A DNA stretch of 64,000 bases from an uncultured Bacilli bacterium (lineage in GTDB: Bacteria; Bacillota_I; Bacilli_A; RFN20; DUOF01): positions 558,001 through 622,000 of the forward strand of contig CAKPSD010000001.1 of assembly GCA_934183255.1 (NCBI GenBank). Direction: 5' to 3'. The notes beneath the pieces are model-generated. The model was not told the origin of the DNA and did no database searches. It worked only from the letters and a program-made list of their open reading frames with translations. Made by a program: the position numbers and the translations under genes. Of the stretch, positions 1-8,172 are shown piece after piece (position 1 is the stretch's first letter; every line of letters starts with the position of its first letter).

Positions 1-471
1 TTTGCTATTTATAATAATTGCACTTCCACATACACATAAGGTAATCATTGTATGAGATGAAGGATATGATGCCTCAAGTACACCATCTACTAATATAGGT
101 CTATAGTTAATTATTACTTTTTCAAATAAAACATACATTAAACCTATTACCACATAAAAGCAACCCAAAACAAGAAGTTCTTTATCTACTTTAAACAAAC
201 TCTTTCTTTTTACTATCTCTATAATTCCTATTACTGCATATGCTAAAACAATTAACACAAATATATAACCTAAATATTTAGTTAAATTATACCAATGACT
301 ATTTTCTCCAAAAACTCTAAAAACAGCCTTATTAAGATTAGCAAACCCAACTTTAGAATTATTAGGTCCTACTTCTTTTACATCAACAAATTTAACTAAT
401 AATGTATACACTATTGCAAACACACTTAAAACAACACTTATTATAATATTTCTTTTCTTATTCACTTTCAT
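1..471 (-). CDS. PAP2-family phosphatase, partial (3' end outside window)
   Basis: This is the first 157 codons of a gene that continues past the left edge of the window. It starts at an ATG (471) preceded by a near-perfect Shine-Dalgarno AGGAGGT. There are hydrophobic segments at about residues 9-27, 66-88 and 98-116. Residues NYRP (122-125) and YPSSHT (136-141) match the first two parts of the PAP2/type 2 phosphatidic acid phosphatase signature. The third part (the second histidine) would lie outside the window. Family members dephosphorylate lipid phosphates such as undecaprenyl pyrophosphate or phosphatidic acid at the membrane; the substrate here cannot be told. No neighbour shares its operon in the window. 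Confidence 0.85.
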   Translation of the reverse strand, partial: MKVNKKRNIIISVVLSVFAIVYTLLVKFVDVKEVGPNNSKVGFANLNKAVFRVFGENSHWYNLTKYLGYIFVLIVLAYAVIGIIEIVKRKSLFKVDKELLVLGCFYVVIGLMYVLFEKVIINYRPILVDGVLEASYPSSHTMITLCVCGSAIIINSK

Positions 472-813
472 GTTTTACCTCCTACATGCAGTTTTAATTT
501 TAGCATAACTCTCATTAAAATCATATACATGTATTATTTTATTTTTAATCGTTTTATACGCACAATAAACACATAAATAAAAAGAAAATATATGTTATTA
601 TATTAAATAAAGTACCTACAATTTTAAAACAAATCCTATTGCTGCTTTACCATTAATTTTTTAAAACAAAATATGAAAATGCTACTATTATAATATTATA
701 ATCATCAATAGAAAATGCAACACTTACTTCTCCATCTTGTAAAACTTTATAATAACATAACCACGATATTCTAAATAATATTAAAAATATAATTATTTTT
801 GCTGTAAGTTCAC
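472..813. other. AT-rich intergenic stretch without a supported gene
   Basis: These 342 bases lie between the fucosidase and the PAP2 gene, both on the minus strand. Apart from the ribosome binding site of the PAP2 gene at about 477-484 and a start-less open frame (listed separately), I see no RNA gene, convincing terminator or repeat. Confidence 0.5.
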
Positions 814-841
814 TTATTGGATATACTCTATAGTACTCTCT
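653..841 (-). pseudogene. start-less open frame, possible gene remnant
   Basis: After a stop codon inside the end of the fucosidase gene, this minus-strand frame stays open for 62 codons to a TAA at 653-655. It contains no ATG, GTG or TTG in a usable position and no ribosome binding site. The predicted peptide has an aromatic, membrane-like composition (for example FLILFRISWLCYY, followed by VLQDGEVSVAFS), which looks more protein-like than random AT-rich sequence. It may be the tail of a decayed membrane protein. It could equally be chance. Confidence 0.2.
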
Positions 842-1857
842 TCATATAATTTTTGAACTTCTTTTAAGATTTCTTCTGCTTTATATGGGATTCTTCCTAA
901 CCAATCCAACCCCACATTTATCAAATAATTAATTCCAAGTTTCTCTAATTTTATTCTATTTTCAAAAATAGTTTCAGCAGTTTTCCATTCATCATCAATA
1001 GAACTATATCCCCAAGAATTATTTAAAGTACATGCTGACTCATATAAACCATATGGTGATTTTTTAAACCCATATATTTCATTTTCATTAATATCTTCAC
1101 TTATATTTTTGGGAATCGAATCTGGGATTTCATTATCTCCTAATGAAACATAATCGAATTTTCCATTTCCAAGTCTAGAGTTTATTAGACAATTTGGTTG
1201 CAATCTTTTTACTAACTTATACAACTCTTCACTTTGCTCTTTTGTAGAATCTAATGGCATATCAAACCAAGCTAAAAAAACATATCCATAATTAGACATA
1301 ATTTCTTTAACTTGAGGAACAATTTTTTTACTAAATAGTTTACTGTAGTCTTTGTTTTTTCTATCTGGAAAATCCCAATTATTATCCCATGAATCACCAG
1401 CAGAGTATTTAGCATCTACTGTATATCCTCCTCCATCATGCTCTCTCCAATCGATGCATTGAGAATAATAGAAGCCCAATTTCAAGTCATATTTTTTACA
1501 TGAATCCGCTAACTCTTTTATTAGATCTCTTTTACAAGGTGAAGCATCATAACTATTAAAACTATCTGTTTGTGATTTAAAAAGAGCAAAACCTTCATGA
1601 TGCTTTGTAGTAATAACTATATATTTCATGCCACATTCTTTTGCAAAACGACAAATATAATCTGAATCGAAATAAATTGGATTAAAAATTTTTGCTAGTT
1701 TATCCATTTCACTATTAGGTATTTTTTTATTACACTCAATCCATTCAGCATATGCTGGACCTTTTTCTCCCTTGTACATACCTCCTAGCAAGCTATATAA
1801 TCCAAAATGAATCATTAATCCATATTTTGCATTTTTAAATTCTTGAATGTTATCCAT
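814..1857 (-). CDS. alpha-L-fucosidase-like glycoside hydrolase (GH29), short form
   Basis: A 347-residue protein with the fold signature of GH29 retaining alpha-L-fucosidases. The N-terminal YGLMIHFGLYS (12-22), the active-site KHHEGF (85-90), the YYSQ..DW stretch (130-137) and AWFDMP with Asp199 as probable nucleophile are all present. The closing NYLINVGLDWLGRIP matches the usual end of the catalytic barrel. Most GH29 enzymes are 420 residues or more and carry a C-terminal beta-sandwich, which is missing here. There is no signal peptide, so action on imported fuco-oligosaccharides in the cytoplasm is inferred. SD GGAGG precedes the ATG, and a good sigma-A promoter lies upstream. No fucose uptake or catabolic genes are nearby. 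Confidence 0.88.
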   Translation of the reverse strand: MDNIQEFKNAKYGLMIHFGLYSLLGGMYKGEKGPAYAEWIECNKKIPNSEMDKLAKIFNPIYFDSDYICRFAKECGMKYIVITTKHHEGFALFKSQTDSFNSYDASPCKRDLIKELADSCKKYDLKLGFYYSQCIDWREHDGGGYTVDAKYSAGDSWDNNWDFPDRKNKDYSKLFSKKIVPQVKEIMSNYGYVFLAWFDMPLDSTKEQSEELYKLVKRLQPNCLINSRLGNGKFDYVSLGDNEIPDSIPKNISEDINENEIYGFKKSPYGLYESACTLNNSWGYSSIDDEWKTAETIFENRIKLEKLGINYLINVGLDWLGRIPYKAEEILKEVQKLYEESTIEYIQ

Positions 1858-1893
1858 GCCTTATTCCTCCATTTAAAGAACTTATCCATACAC

Positions 1894-1922
1894 ATTATAT
1901 ATTTTGTTTATGTATCTGTCCA
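1894..1922 (-). promoter_or_regulatory. sigma-A-type promoter of the fucosidase gene
   Basis: On the minus strand TGGACA (1922-1917) and TATAAT (1899-1894) are separated by 17 bases: five of six matches at -35 and six of six at -10. It lies about 40 bases upstream of the fucosidase start codon. Confidence 0.65.
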
Positions 1923-2042
1923 TATAGCATAAAAACTATTAATTCTTAAACAAGGCATAAACACATAAAACAAGAAAATAGTATTGAATACATGCAAATA
2001 TCTATTAATCAAAAAGTAATATACTCATTCAACTTTTATATA

Positions 2043-2075
2043 ATAAAAACTCACTAGCCTATTAGTTAGTGAGTT
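2043..2075 (-). terminator. terminator of the Ser-Glu-Gly tRNA cluster
   Basis: A 9-bp stem (AACTCACTA with TAGTGAGTT) is followed on the minus strand by a T-rich run. It lies just past the 3' end of tRNA-Gly. Confidence 0.75.
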
Positions 2076-2084
2076 GATTTTTAA

Positions 2085-2158
2085 TGGAGCAGGCGAGGGG
2101 AATCGAACCCCCGTAGTCAGCTTGGAAGGCTGAAGTTCTACCATTGAACTACGCCTGC
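2085..2158 (-). tRNA. tRNA-Gly (UCC)
   Basis: Cloverleaf with 7-bp acceptor GCAGGCG/CGCCTGC, anticodon loop CTTCCAA (anticodon TCC, reads GGA/GGG), T arm GGGGG-TTCGATT-CCCC and an encoded CCA end. It is the last of three tRNAs on this strand. Confidence 0.95.
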
Positions 2159-2200
2159 ATGTATATTTAAAGCAGTTATTCCACACACCAAGTTTTTTTT

Positions 2201-2277
2201 TGGTGACCCGTACGGGATTCGAACCCGTGAGTGCATCCTTGAGAGGGATGTGAGTTAAGCCACTTCTCCAACGGGCC
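2201..2277 (-). tRNA. tRNA-Glu (CUC)
   Basis: The acceptor GGCCCGT/ACGGGTC and T arm ACGGG-TTCGAAT-CCCGT are those of Firmicutes tRNA-Glu. The anticodon loop reads CTCTCAA, giving anticodon CTC (reads GAG) in place of the usual TTC. CCA is encoded. Confidence 0.88.
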
Positions 2278-2283
2278 TTTTAG

Positions 2284-2374
2284 TGGCGGAGCAAGAGGGA
2301 CTCGAACCCTCGCACCAGTTTCCCGATCTATATCCTTAGCAGGGATACCTCTTCACCAACTTGAGTATTGCTCC
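2284..2374 (-). tRNA. tRNA-Ser (GCU)
   Basis: A 91-base class II tRNA with a long variable arm, acceptor GGAGCAA/TTGCTCC, anticodon loop CTGCTAA (anticodon GCT, reads AGC/AGU), discriminator G and encoded CCA. Confidence 0.95.
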
Positions 2375-2485
2375 AGATAACTACTGCCCTAAGATATTAA
2401 CACAAAAATTTTTTTAGTGCAATAGTTATTATTAACTTTTATTTATTTTAACTACTATAATTGTATGAATAACTACTTTAAATTA

Positions 2486-3409
2486 TTATTTATTTTCTTT
2501 ATCGTTATTTATCATCTTTTGAAGTTCTTCAATTTCTTTAATAACATTCTTTAATTCATTATCAAAGTCTTCTTTAAATGGCTTAGAATACTCTTTATAA
2601 GATGCAATATAAAACAACTGTTTGTACAGTGCTAAAGGTGCTGACAAGATACAAAATACTATTGATGAAATAAAGTAAATTGTAGTATCAGATAAAATTT
2701 CATTTTTAGACATTAAATACTTTGTTAAATAAGCAAGTCCTCCAGGAATTGCAAATAATAATACAATAAACAAACTAGTCAACAAGAACTTAACATATTT
2801 TCCTTTTAAAATCTTATCATTCATTGTTATTGCTCTTTTGCTAGAAATAGGCATTTCAAAAGCCATAAGTGGGATAAAATCTCTCTTTAATTTAAAACAA
2901 AAATATACTAAAAAGCCCACTACTATTGAAACTATTTCACCAATATTAAGTAAGTTTTTAACTTTTTCTATTGCAAGCATTTCTTCATAAGCATACTCAA
3001 ATGTACTATGATGAGATAAAGTTTCCATTAAATTTGGAATAGTTTCGCTAGCTATATTAATACCATTTGATAAAAATATTGAATAAACAATTATACCTAC
3101 TAATAATCCAATAAAAAATGGTTTTAAAATAACAATAAAATATATTTTTATAGATTTAAAAAAAGTAATAAATCCTACCTTTAAACTTCTATATTCTACC
3201 TTTGGTTTATCATAAGATTGGAATGCTACAAATTTTAAACTAATAATCGCAGGTATTGCTATAATAATATACGCTAAAAGCATACCTATCATTGTTTTAC
3301 CTATTAATACGCCAATAAATATAATTACTCCAAAAACAAATGAAATTGCTAAATAATCTTGCCAATTCTTTTTAAAAGAATTAAATGCTAACTTTAAATT
3401 TGTAAACAT
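2486..3409 (-). CDS. multi-pass membrane protein of unknown function
   Basis: The 307-residue product starts at the ATG at 3409. A longer frame opens at a TTG at 3424, but the SD GGAGAG lies inside that extension, so the ATG is preferred. I see about five to six hydrophobic segments, a possible amphipathic start (MFTNLKLAFNSFKKNWQDYL) and a Lys/Glu-rich C-terminal tail of about 35 residues with coiled-coil character. The overall shape recalls bacterial integral membrane proteins of the YciC/DUF-type families, but I recognise no specific family. It lies downstream of the LolA-like gene with a terminator between, so it is probably its own transcription unit. Confidence 0.7.
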   Translation of the reverse strand: MFTNLKLAFNSFKKNWQDYLAISFVFGVIIFIGVLIGKTMIGMLLAYIIIAIPAIISLKFVAFQSYDKPKVEYRSLKVGFITFFKSIKIYFIVILKPFFIGLLVGIIVYSIFLSNGINIASETIPNLMETLSHHSTFEYAYEEMLAIEKVKNLLNIGEIVSIVVGFLVYFCFKLKRDFIPLMAFEMPISSKRAITMNDKILKGKYVKFLLTSLFIVLLFAIPGGLAYLTKYLMSKNEILSDTTIYFISSIVFCILSAPLALYKQLFYIASYKEYSKPFKEDFDNELKNVIKEIEELQKMINNDKENK

Positions 3410-3450
3410 TTCATCACTCTCCAAGTACTTTACTATTATACTCGAATACT

Positions 3451-3485
3451 AAAAAAAAACAATCACTACGTCAATAATGATTGTT
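3451..3485 (-). terminator. terminator after the LolA-like gene
   Basis: AACAATCA pairs with TGATTGTT, and on the minus strand a run of nine T follows. It lies just downstream of the LolA-like gene. Confidence 0.8.
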
Positions 3486-3509
3486 TTATTTCATTAAAAT
3501 GAACTATTT

Positions 3510-4517
3510 TTATTTCATTCCAACAACTTCTAATCCATTTGCAATGTCAATGTAACTATTAACAGTTAAGTTATCTCCATAAATTACACATTCTACTCCA
3601 TTGTATAAATATGTAACTTTATCTGTATCTAAAGCTGCAAATCCATTAACAAGTAACACTAAATCTCCATCAACTTCTGTAATACTCATTTCTTCACTAC
3701 TACTAATGATTTTTTGAACTACTGTAAAGTTAGCTTCTCCCTCATAAGACATAATATAAACTTTATCACCATTAATACTAGCGCTTGTTTGATCTTTAAC
3801 GCTTACATTCATATTAGCTCCTGTTAAAGCAAGTGGTAAATCATCAAATGTTGAACCAGTCGTAGAACTTAAATTTTTTCTTGATTCTTCCATATTTTTA
3901 GATAAATTAAAGTAATCTTCGCTAAACTCTACTCCTGTTTCTACTTTGGTAAAAGTTACATTTACTAAAACTTCATTTTTGTCATTATATAAATGAACCC
4001 ATAATGGAGTTAAATCCTTAGTAAATTTAATTTCTTGTTTTGAATATTGAGGAGCATTTTTATAACTTGGTTCGCTAGTAACAATAATTCCATCATCAAC
4101 TTTTTTAGTAGTATATTCACCATTAAATACATCTAATAATGATTGATAAATATATGGTTTAGCACTGTTTAATGGCCATCCAGATTTAAACTCATATACT
4201 TGATTTAAAGTTGGTGTTAAAACATATACTCCTTCTTCATTTCTTAACATAATTTGTTCTTGATTGATTGTAGTGTCGTATAAACTAACTCTAAATAAAT
4301 CCTTATCTTCCTTTTTAGCATATGATACTACTACATTAAATTTTCTTTGCTCTTCCCCATTGTTTAACTCCATATTAGCTTCTAATTGATAAGAGTTTAA
4401 ATTTTTGTTTACATTTTGCAAAGTATCATTAATTGATGGTTTTGAAAAGAAAACCTTCCAAACTCCTACACCTAATAATGCCATAACTAAAACTGCTACC
4501 ATAATTTTTTTAAACAT
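3510..4517 (-). CDS. membrane-anchored LolA/GerS-like protein
   Basis: A 335-residue protein with an N-terminal hydrophobic anchor (about 5-23: IMVAVLVMALLGVGVWKVFF) and no lipobox cysteine. The extracytoplasmic part starts with the pattern of LolA-like domains: short helix (INDTLQNVNKNLNSYQLEANMEL), then beta strands, and the DLTPLWVHLYNDKNEVLVNVTFTKVE segment typical of Firmicutes outer-membrane-lipoprotein-sorting-protein-like and GerS-like proteins. Such proteins bind hydrophobic ligands or assist envelope or germination enzymes. Which of these applies is unknown. A second beta-rich region follows at about 230-335. The gene stands alone, with its own terminator. Confidence 0.65.
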   Translation of the reverse strand: MFKKIMVAVLVMALLGVGVWKVFFSKPSINDTLQNVNKNLNSYQLEANMELNNGEEQRKFNVVVSYAKKEDKDLFRVSLYDTTINQEQIMLRNEEGVYVLTPTLNQVYEFKSGWPLNSAKPYIYQSLLDVFNGEYTTKKVDDGIIVTSEPSYKNAPQYSKQEIKFTKDLTPLWVHLYNDKNEVLVNVTFTKVETGVEFSEDYFNLSKNMEESRKNLSSTTGSTFDDLPLALTGANMNVSVKDQTSASINGDKVYIMSYEGEANFTVVQKIISSSEEMSITEVDGDLVLLVNGFAALDTDKVTYLYNGVECVIYGDNLTVNSYIDIANGLEVVGMK

Positions 4518-4633
4518 TTTTTATTTTCACCTATCCCTTTGTAAAAGTCTATGCAAGTAATTATTAAAAAATGTAAAAATATGAATTATTTTTTTAAATC
4601 TGGATATATTAATAAAGAAAAGGGAGGATTTTT

Positions 4634-4864
4634 ATGAATATTTTACAGAAAACAGCACTTGTTTTAACTGTTATTGGTGCTTTAAACTGGGGTATGATAG
4701 GTTTATTTAATTTTGACTTAGTTGCTTCAATATTTGGATCTATGACAATTGTTACTAGAACTATCTATACTTTAGTTGGTATTGCTGGACTTATTAACAT
4801 CATGTTATTCTTTGTGAATCTTGATGAAATGGTTGTTATCGATAATAGAGAAAAAGCAAGATAA
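4634..4864 (+). CDS. DUF378 family small membrane protein
   Basis: A 76-residue protein with two transmembrane segments (about 8-30 and 40-63). The sequence INILQKTALVLTVIGALNWG-type start and the LVGIAGL turn match the DUF378/YuzA family, whose function is not known. SD GGGAGGA lies 6 bases upstream of the ATG. It is a single-gene unit, convergent with the next gene and sharing its terminator. Confidence 0.85.
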   Translation: MNILQKTALVLTVIGALNWGMIGLFNFDLVASIFGSMTIVTRTIYTLVGIAGLINIMLFFVNLDEMVVIDNREKAR

Positions 4865-4910
4865 TCATTTAAAGACTGTCTTTGATTTCTAATAATATTA
4901 TTAGAAAGTA

Positions 4911-4942
4911 AAAATAAGCGAGTTATTTAATTCGCTTATTTT
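4911..4942. terminator. bidirectional terminator
   Basis: AAAATAAGCGA pairs with TCGCTTATTTT around a 10-base loop; T runs follow on both strands. It serves the DUF378 gene (+) and the convergent HTH-kinase-CYTH gene (-), whose TAA lies inside the right arm. Confidence 0.85.
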
Positions 4943-6237
4943 TTTATTTTCGCTATATTATGATTCTTATAATTTTCATCATCCGTTACTTCCTTTATAA
5001 CTTTAACAAAAGGAGGTATTTCTACATCATCTGATTCTGTAAGCAATTCTACTTCTAATAAAGCATCTTTATTATTATCTTTAAATACATCTATTTCATA
5101 ATAAGTCTTACCATAAGTTATACAATATCTTGTTTTTCTTATTTGTCTATAAGAAGGATCAGCATTCATCAATAAATTTAGATATTCTTCCTTAGATAAT
5201 CTTTTTTCTGTTTCTATTCTTTTTAAATTTGATATATTCTTTTTAATTGTTTGATAATAAATATAATTACCATTTTTTCCTCTTTGCCTAACTCTAACTT
5301 CTTCATCATTATCACTAAACAAATATGTTTGAATAATTTCTACTTTTTCACAATTATCCATGCTTTCTAATACTTTTATATTTGGATACTCTATTAAATA
5401 TTTTCTCTCTATTTCATAACCTATTGGCTCTTTTAAGAAAGAATCTATTTCTTTTAATAATTTCTTTATTTTTTCCTCAAAAGACACAGAATTATCTATT
5501 ATTCTAAAATGAGGATGACCAGTCCATGCAGCGATTATTCTATCATCCACTATTCTAGCTTCATCTATATTTTCTTGTCTTGCTGAATTGTTATCTTTTG
5601 TATAAAATTCTTCTGCTCCTTTTGCACAACTCACAAGATGAAATACAGCATCATAATTATCACGCATTTCTATTTCATTAGTATTAAAGTCATTGCATAT
5701 TTTTTGAAACTCTAATTCACTTATAAAGGCTTTAGAATCCAAAAGGCCTCTATCACAAACAATTAAAATTTTACCATCCATTAGTTTAGCAGCATTCATA
5801 TATATTTTTTCTTTTTCTAATTGCAATCCCACTATTGCCTTTTGAAAATCAAGTCTTGATTTACAAGTTTCATAATTTATTCCATTATTAATTAACTCAG
5901 TTGCGCTTTCATTTATAAACAATACTTTATATCCCTTTTTTATAAAATGATTTTGAATCCAACTTAAAGCTGTAGACTTTCCTGCACATGGACCACCAGT
6001 TATAACAATTTTAGTAATATTAATGTTTTCATTTTTATTATCTATTAAATATTCTAATTTCACATTAAAAACATCACATATTTTTTTTAAAACATCTACA
6101 TTAGGTTTTGCCTTACCCATTTCCCATTTAGAAACAGCTTTATTACTAACTCCTACTAATTCTCCTAATTTTTCTTGAGATATCTTACATTTCTTTCTTA
6201 ATTCATATATTTTATTGCCAAACTCATAATCATTCAC
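4936..6237 (-). CDS. HTH / NadR-like P-loop kinase / CYTH fusion protein
   Basis: A 433-residue fusion of three recognisable parts. Residues about 5-61 are an XRE-type helix-turn-helix (ISQEKLGELVGVSNKAVSKWE). About 75-265 is an AAA_28/NadR-like P-loop domain with Walker A GGPCAGKST (81-89) and a CDRG motif near 161. About 274-433 is a CYTH triphosphate-tunnel domain with EIERKYL (275-281), RVRQR (314-318) and LLEVEL near the end. The CYTH family hydrolyses or cyclises triphosphates, and NadR-type domains phosphorylate small ligands or polynucleotides. The DNA-binding part suggests a ligand-sensing regulator. Start: two GTG codons are possible; SD GAGGTG covers the first (6246), so the second (6237) is preferred. 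The substrate is not known. Confidence 0.8.
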   Translation of the reverse strand: MNDYEFGNKIYELRKKCKISQEKLGELVGVSNKAVSKWEMGKAKPNVDVLKKICDVFNVKLEYLIDNKNENINITKIVITGGPCAGKSTALSWIQNHFIKKGYKVLFINESATELINNGINYETCKSRLDFQKAIVGLQLEKEKIYMNAAKLMDGKILIVCDRGLLDSKAFISELEFQKICNDFNTNEIEMRDNYDAVFHLVSCAKGAEEFYTKDNNSARQENIDEARIVDDRIIAAWTGHPHFRIIDNSVSFEEKIKKLLKEIDSFLKEPIGYEIERKYLIEYPNIKVLESMDNCEKVEIIQTYLFSDNDEEVRVRQRGKNGNYIYYQTIKKNISNLKRIETEKRLSKEEYLNLLMNADPSYRQIRKTRYCITYGKTYYEIDVFKDNNKDALLEVELLTESDDVEIPPFVKVIKEVTDDENYKNHNIAKIKK

Positions 6238-6302
6238 TTTTAACACCTCATCTTTATTCTAGCATTATTCTAAATTAATTTTATCTACTTTAAGTAGAAA
6301 CT

Positions 6303-6323
6303 AAAAAAGTAGCTCTCGCTACT
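6303..6323 (-). terminator. terminator of the mgtE-RDD-deoD-NERD operon
   Basis: AGTAGC-GAGA-GCTACT hairpin with a GNRA-like loop, followed on the minus strand by seven T. Its stem overlaps the TAG of the NERD gene. Confidence 0.8.
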
Positions 6324-6978
6324 AATTTGCTTTTTTAGTATTAACTTCTTTAAAATTAATTATTGATTCATTATGATAATCAAATATCTTCTTTGCTGCT
6401 TCATTTATAGATTTAATTGAAAATTCATTTAATTTACACTCTTTTTCATAAACCTCTATAAAGTTTTCAAAATCATCTTCATATATAACAAACTCTTTTT
6501 TATTTGTTCCTTCTATTTTACTAGTAACAACAGGCTTAGATAAGTAAACTATATTTACAAAATCTTCCATTGAATTATCTAGTAAATTAGATAAAATTCT
6601 AATTCTTTTTTCATTATATCTTAAAGGATTTTCAACATGCACTAATTTATCTCTTTTATATAAAACCCACTTCTCATCTATTGCTTTAGCATTTAAATAA
6701 CCATAATAACATTTACAAGCAATAACATAAATATATTTATTACCAATCATAATATGATCAATTTTAATATATTTATTCTCTCTTATTTGAATAACAACAT
6801 CACTTAAAAGTGGAAAATCATGGTCGACTGCAAACCTCTTTAATTTTGCCGTTATTCTCTTCTTTTTCGTTAATCCAATTATTAAATTTTTTAAATCATC
6901 CATAAAAATATAACAAATTGAAAATATAACTAATAAGAATAAAAATAAAATCATTAACCAAAGGCCTAATTTATCCAT
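6322..6978 (-). CDS. membrane-anchored NERD-domain protein
   Basis: 218 residues. One N-terminal transmembrane helix (about 5-27) is followed by a cytoplasmic domain. About residues 58-120 read ID-HIMIG-NKYIYVIACKCYYGYL...W, the pattern of the NERD domain, a nuclease-related fold often found in DNA-processing and membrane proteins of Gram-positive bacteria. The catalytic Asp/Glu-X-Lys pattern is only partly visible (ACK instead of EXK), so nuclease activity is doubtful. The ATG overlaps the TAA of deoD by one base (TAATG), so the two are translationally coupled and this is the last gene of the mgtE operon. Confidence 0.65.
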   Translation of the reverse strand: MDKLGLWLMILFLFLLVIFSICYIFMDDLKNLIIGLTKKKRITAKLKRFAVDHDFPLLSDVVIQIRENKYIKIDHIMIGNKYIYVIACKCYYGYLNAKAIDEKWVLYKRDKLVHVENPLRYNEKRIRILSNLLDNSMEDFVNIVYLSKPVVTSKIEGTNKKEFVIYEDDFENFIEVYEKECKLNEFSIKSINEAAKKIFDYHNESIINFKEVNTKKAN

Positions 6979-7688
6979 TATAACTCACTCGCTACTTCTA
7001 GACTTAATTTCATCATATTAGTAAAGCCATTTTGTCTCATTTCAGATGTTGTTACTTCCTTAGTAATAAAACTATCCGAAATACTTAATACAGTCATAGC
7101 TTTCTTTCCAAGTTTAGCAGCATTTATATATAAGGCATATGATTCCATCTCTACTGCTAAAACTCCAAGATTAGCCCATCTTTTCCAATACTCATTATCA
7201 TTTTCATAAAAAATATCACTACTAAATACATTTCCAACATGATATCTATAATCATTTTCTCTACATATTCTAACAGCTTTTTCTACTAAATCAAATGAAG
7301 CTATTGCGCTATAAGTACCCCTTAAATCAAATTGTGAAGCATAGTTAGAATTACTACATGCTCCGAGTGCTATTACGATATCTCCTATTTTAGCATCTTT
7401 ATTATATGCTCCTGCTGTTCCTACTCTTATAATAGTATCTACATCATACTCTGTATATAATTCATAAGAGTAAATACCCATTGAAGGTATTCCCATACCA
7501 CTACCTGCTACACTTATCTCTTTTCCTTTATAGTGACCTGTGTAACAATACATATTTCTTACTTTATTAACTAATTTATAATCATCAAAGAAATTTTCTG
7601 CTATATACTTTGCTCTAAGTGGATCTCCACACATTAAAACAGTCTTAGCTATTTCTCCCTTTTTTGCTTCATTATGTGCTGTTGGCAT
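6978..7688 (-). CDS. deoD: purine-nucleoside phosphorylase, DeoD type
   Basis: A 236-residue cytoplasmic enzyme that splits purine (deoxy)nucleosides with phosphate into base and (deoxy)ribose-1-phosphate, for purine salvage. Visible family motifs are the N-terminal TAHNEA with His5, GDPLRA (21-26, phosphate-binding Arg25), GSGMGIPSM (62-70), RVGTAGAY (88-95), VEMES (179-183) and the catalytic Asp205 in SISDS. Length is typical of the hexameric class. The start codon overlaps the stop of the RDD gene by one base, and its own stop overlaps the NERD start, a tight operon. Confidence 0.96.
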   Translation of the reverse strand: MPTAHNEAKKGEIAKTVLMCGDPLRAKYIAENFFDDYKLVNKVRNMYCYTGHYKGKEISVAGSGMGIPSMGIYSYELYTEYDVDTIIRVGTAGAYNKDAKIGDIVIALGACSNSNYASQFDLRGTYSAIASFDLVEKAVRICRENDYRYHVGNVFSSDIFYENDNEYWKRWANLGVLAVEMESYALYINAAKLGKKAMTVLSISDSFITKEVTTSEMRQNGFTNMMKLSLEVASEL

Positions 7689-8164
7689 TATAATTCCTCA
7701 CTTTCATATAAATCTATAACTTTTGTTTTTGCTATTATATCAGCTAAGTCTTTATTGTCATCTCTTAATATCATTATAATAGTAGATGCTATTGCTGTTA
7801 TTGCTAAAGATCCAAAACCTATAAAAATTCTACCAATTACTTCTCTAAAGAACATCGTTTTATAATCTACTTCTTCACCATTTTCTTTTACTATTTTAAG
7901 TTTAAATACTTTTTTTCCTAATGTTTGTCCATTAAATAATAAAGGAGTAACCATATAATAAAACATTAATAATAATCCATATAAAATTCCCCATCTAAAC
8001 ATATCTACAATAAATTTAGTAGTAACTAAATGTTCTCCTTGCTTAAGCATACTTATAATAAATGGAAGTTTCCATAAAGCAAGAAGCACTAATACTCCAA
8101 ACACTATTCCAAAATCTACTATTGCAGCCATCACACGATGTCTTACTTTCGCTAATTTCATCAT
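7688..8164 (-). CDS. RDD family membrane protein
   Basis: 158 residues with three to four hydrophobic segments. Residues 8-18 (RHRVMAAIVDF) carry the Arg...Asp pattern that defines the RDD family. Members are small integral membrane proteins, some proposed as Na+/H+ antiporters, most without known function. Two adjacent ATG codons follow an AAGGGG ribosome binding site; the second (8161) gives the better spacing. It sits 8 bases downstream of mgtE and overlaps deoD by one base. Confidence 0.85.
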   Translation of the reverse strand: MMKLAKVRHRVMAAIVDFGIVFGVLVLLALWKLPFIISMLKQGEHLVTTKFIVDMFRWGILYGLLLMFYYMVTPLLFNGQTLGKKVFKLKIVKENGEEVDYKTMFFREVIGRIFIGFGSLAITAIASTIIMILRDDNKDLADIIAKTKVIDLYESEEL

Positions 8165-8172
8165 TTCACCCC

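Noticed and set aside
4889..4904. CTAATAATATTATTAG palindrome
   Set aside because: Pure AT-type dyad between a stop codon and a better terminator; no evidence of function.
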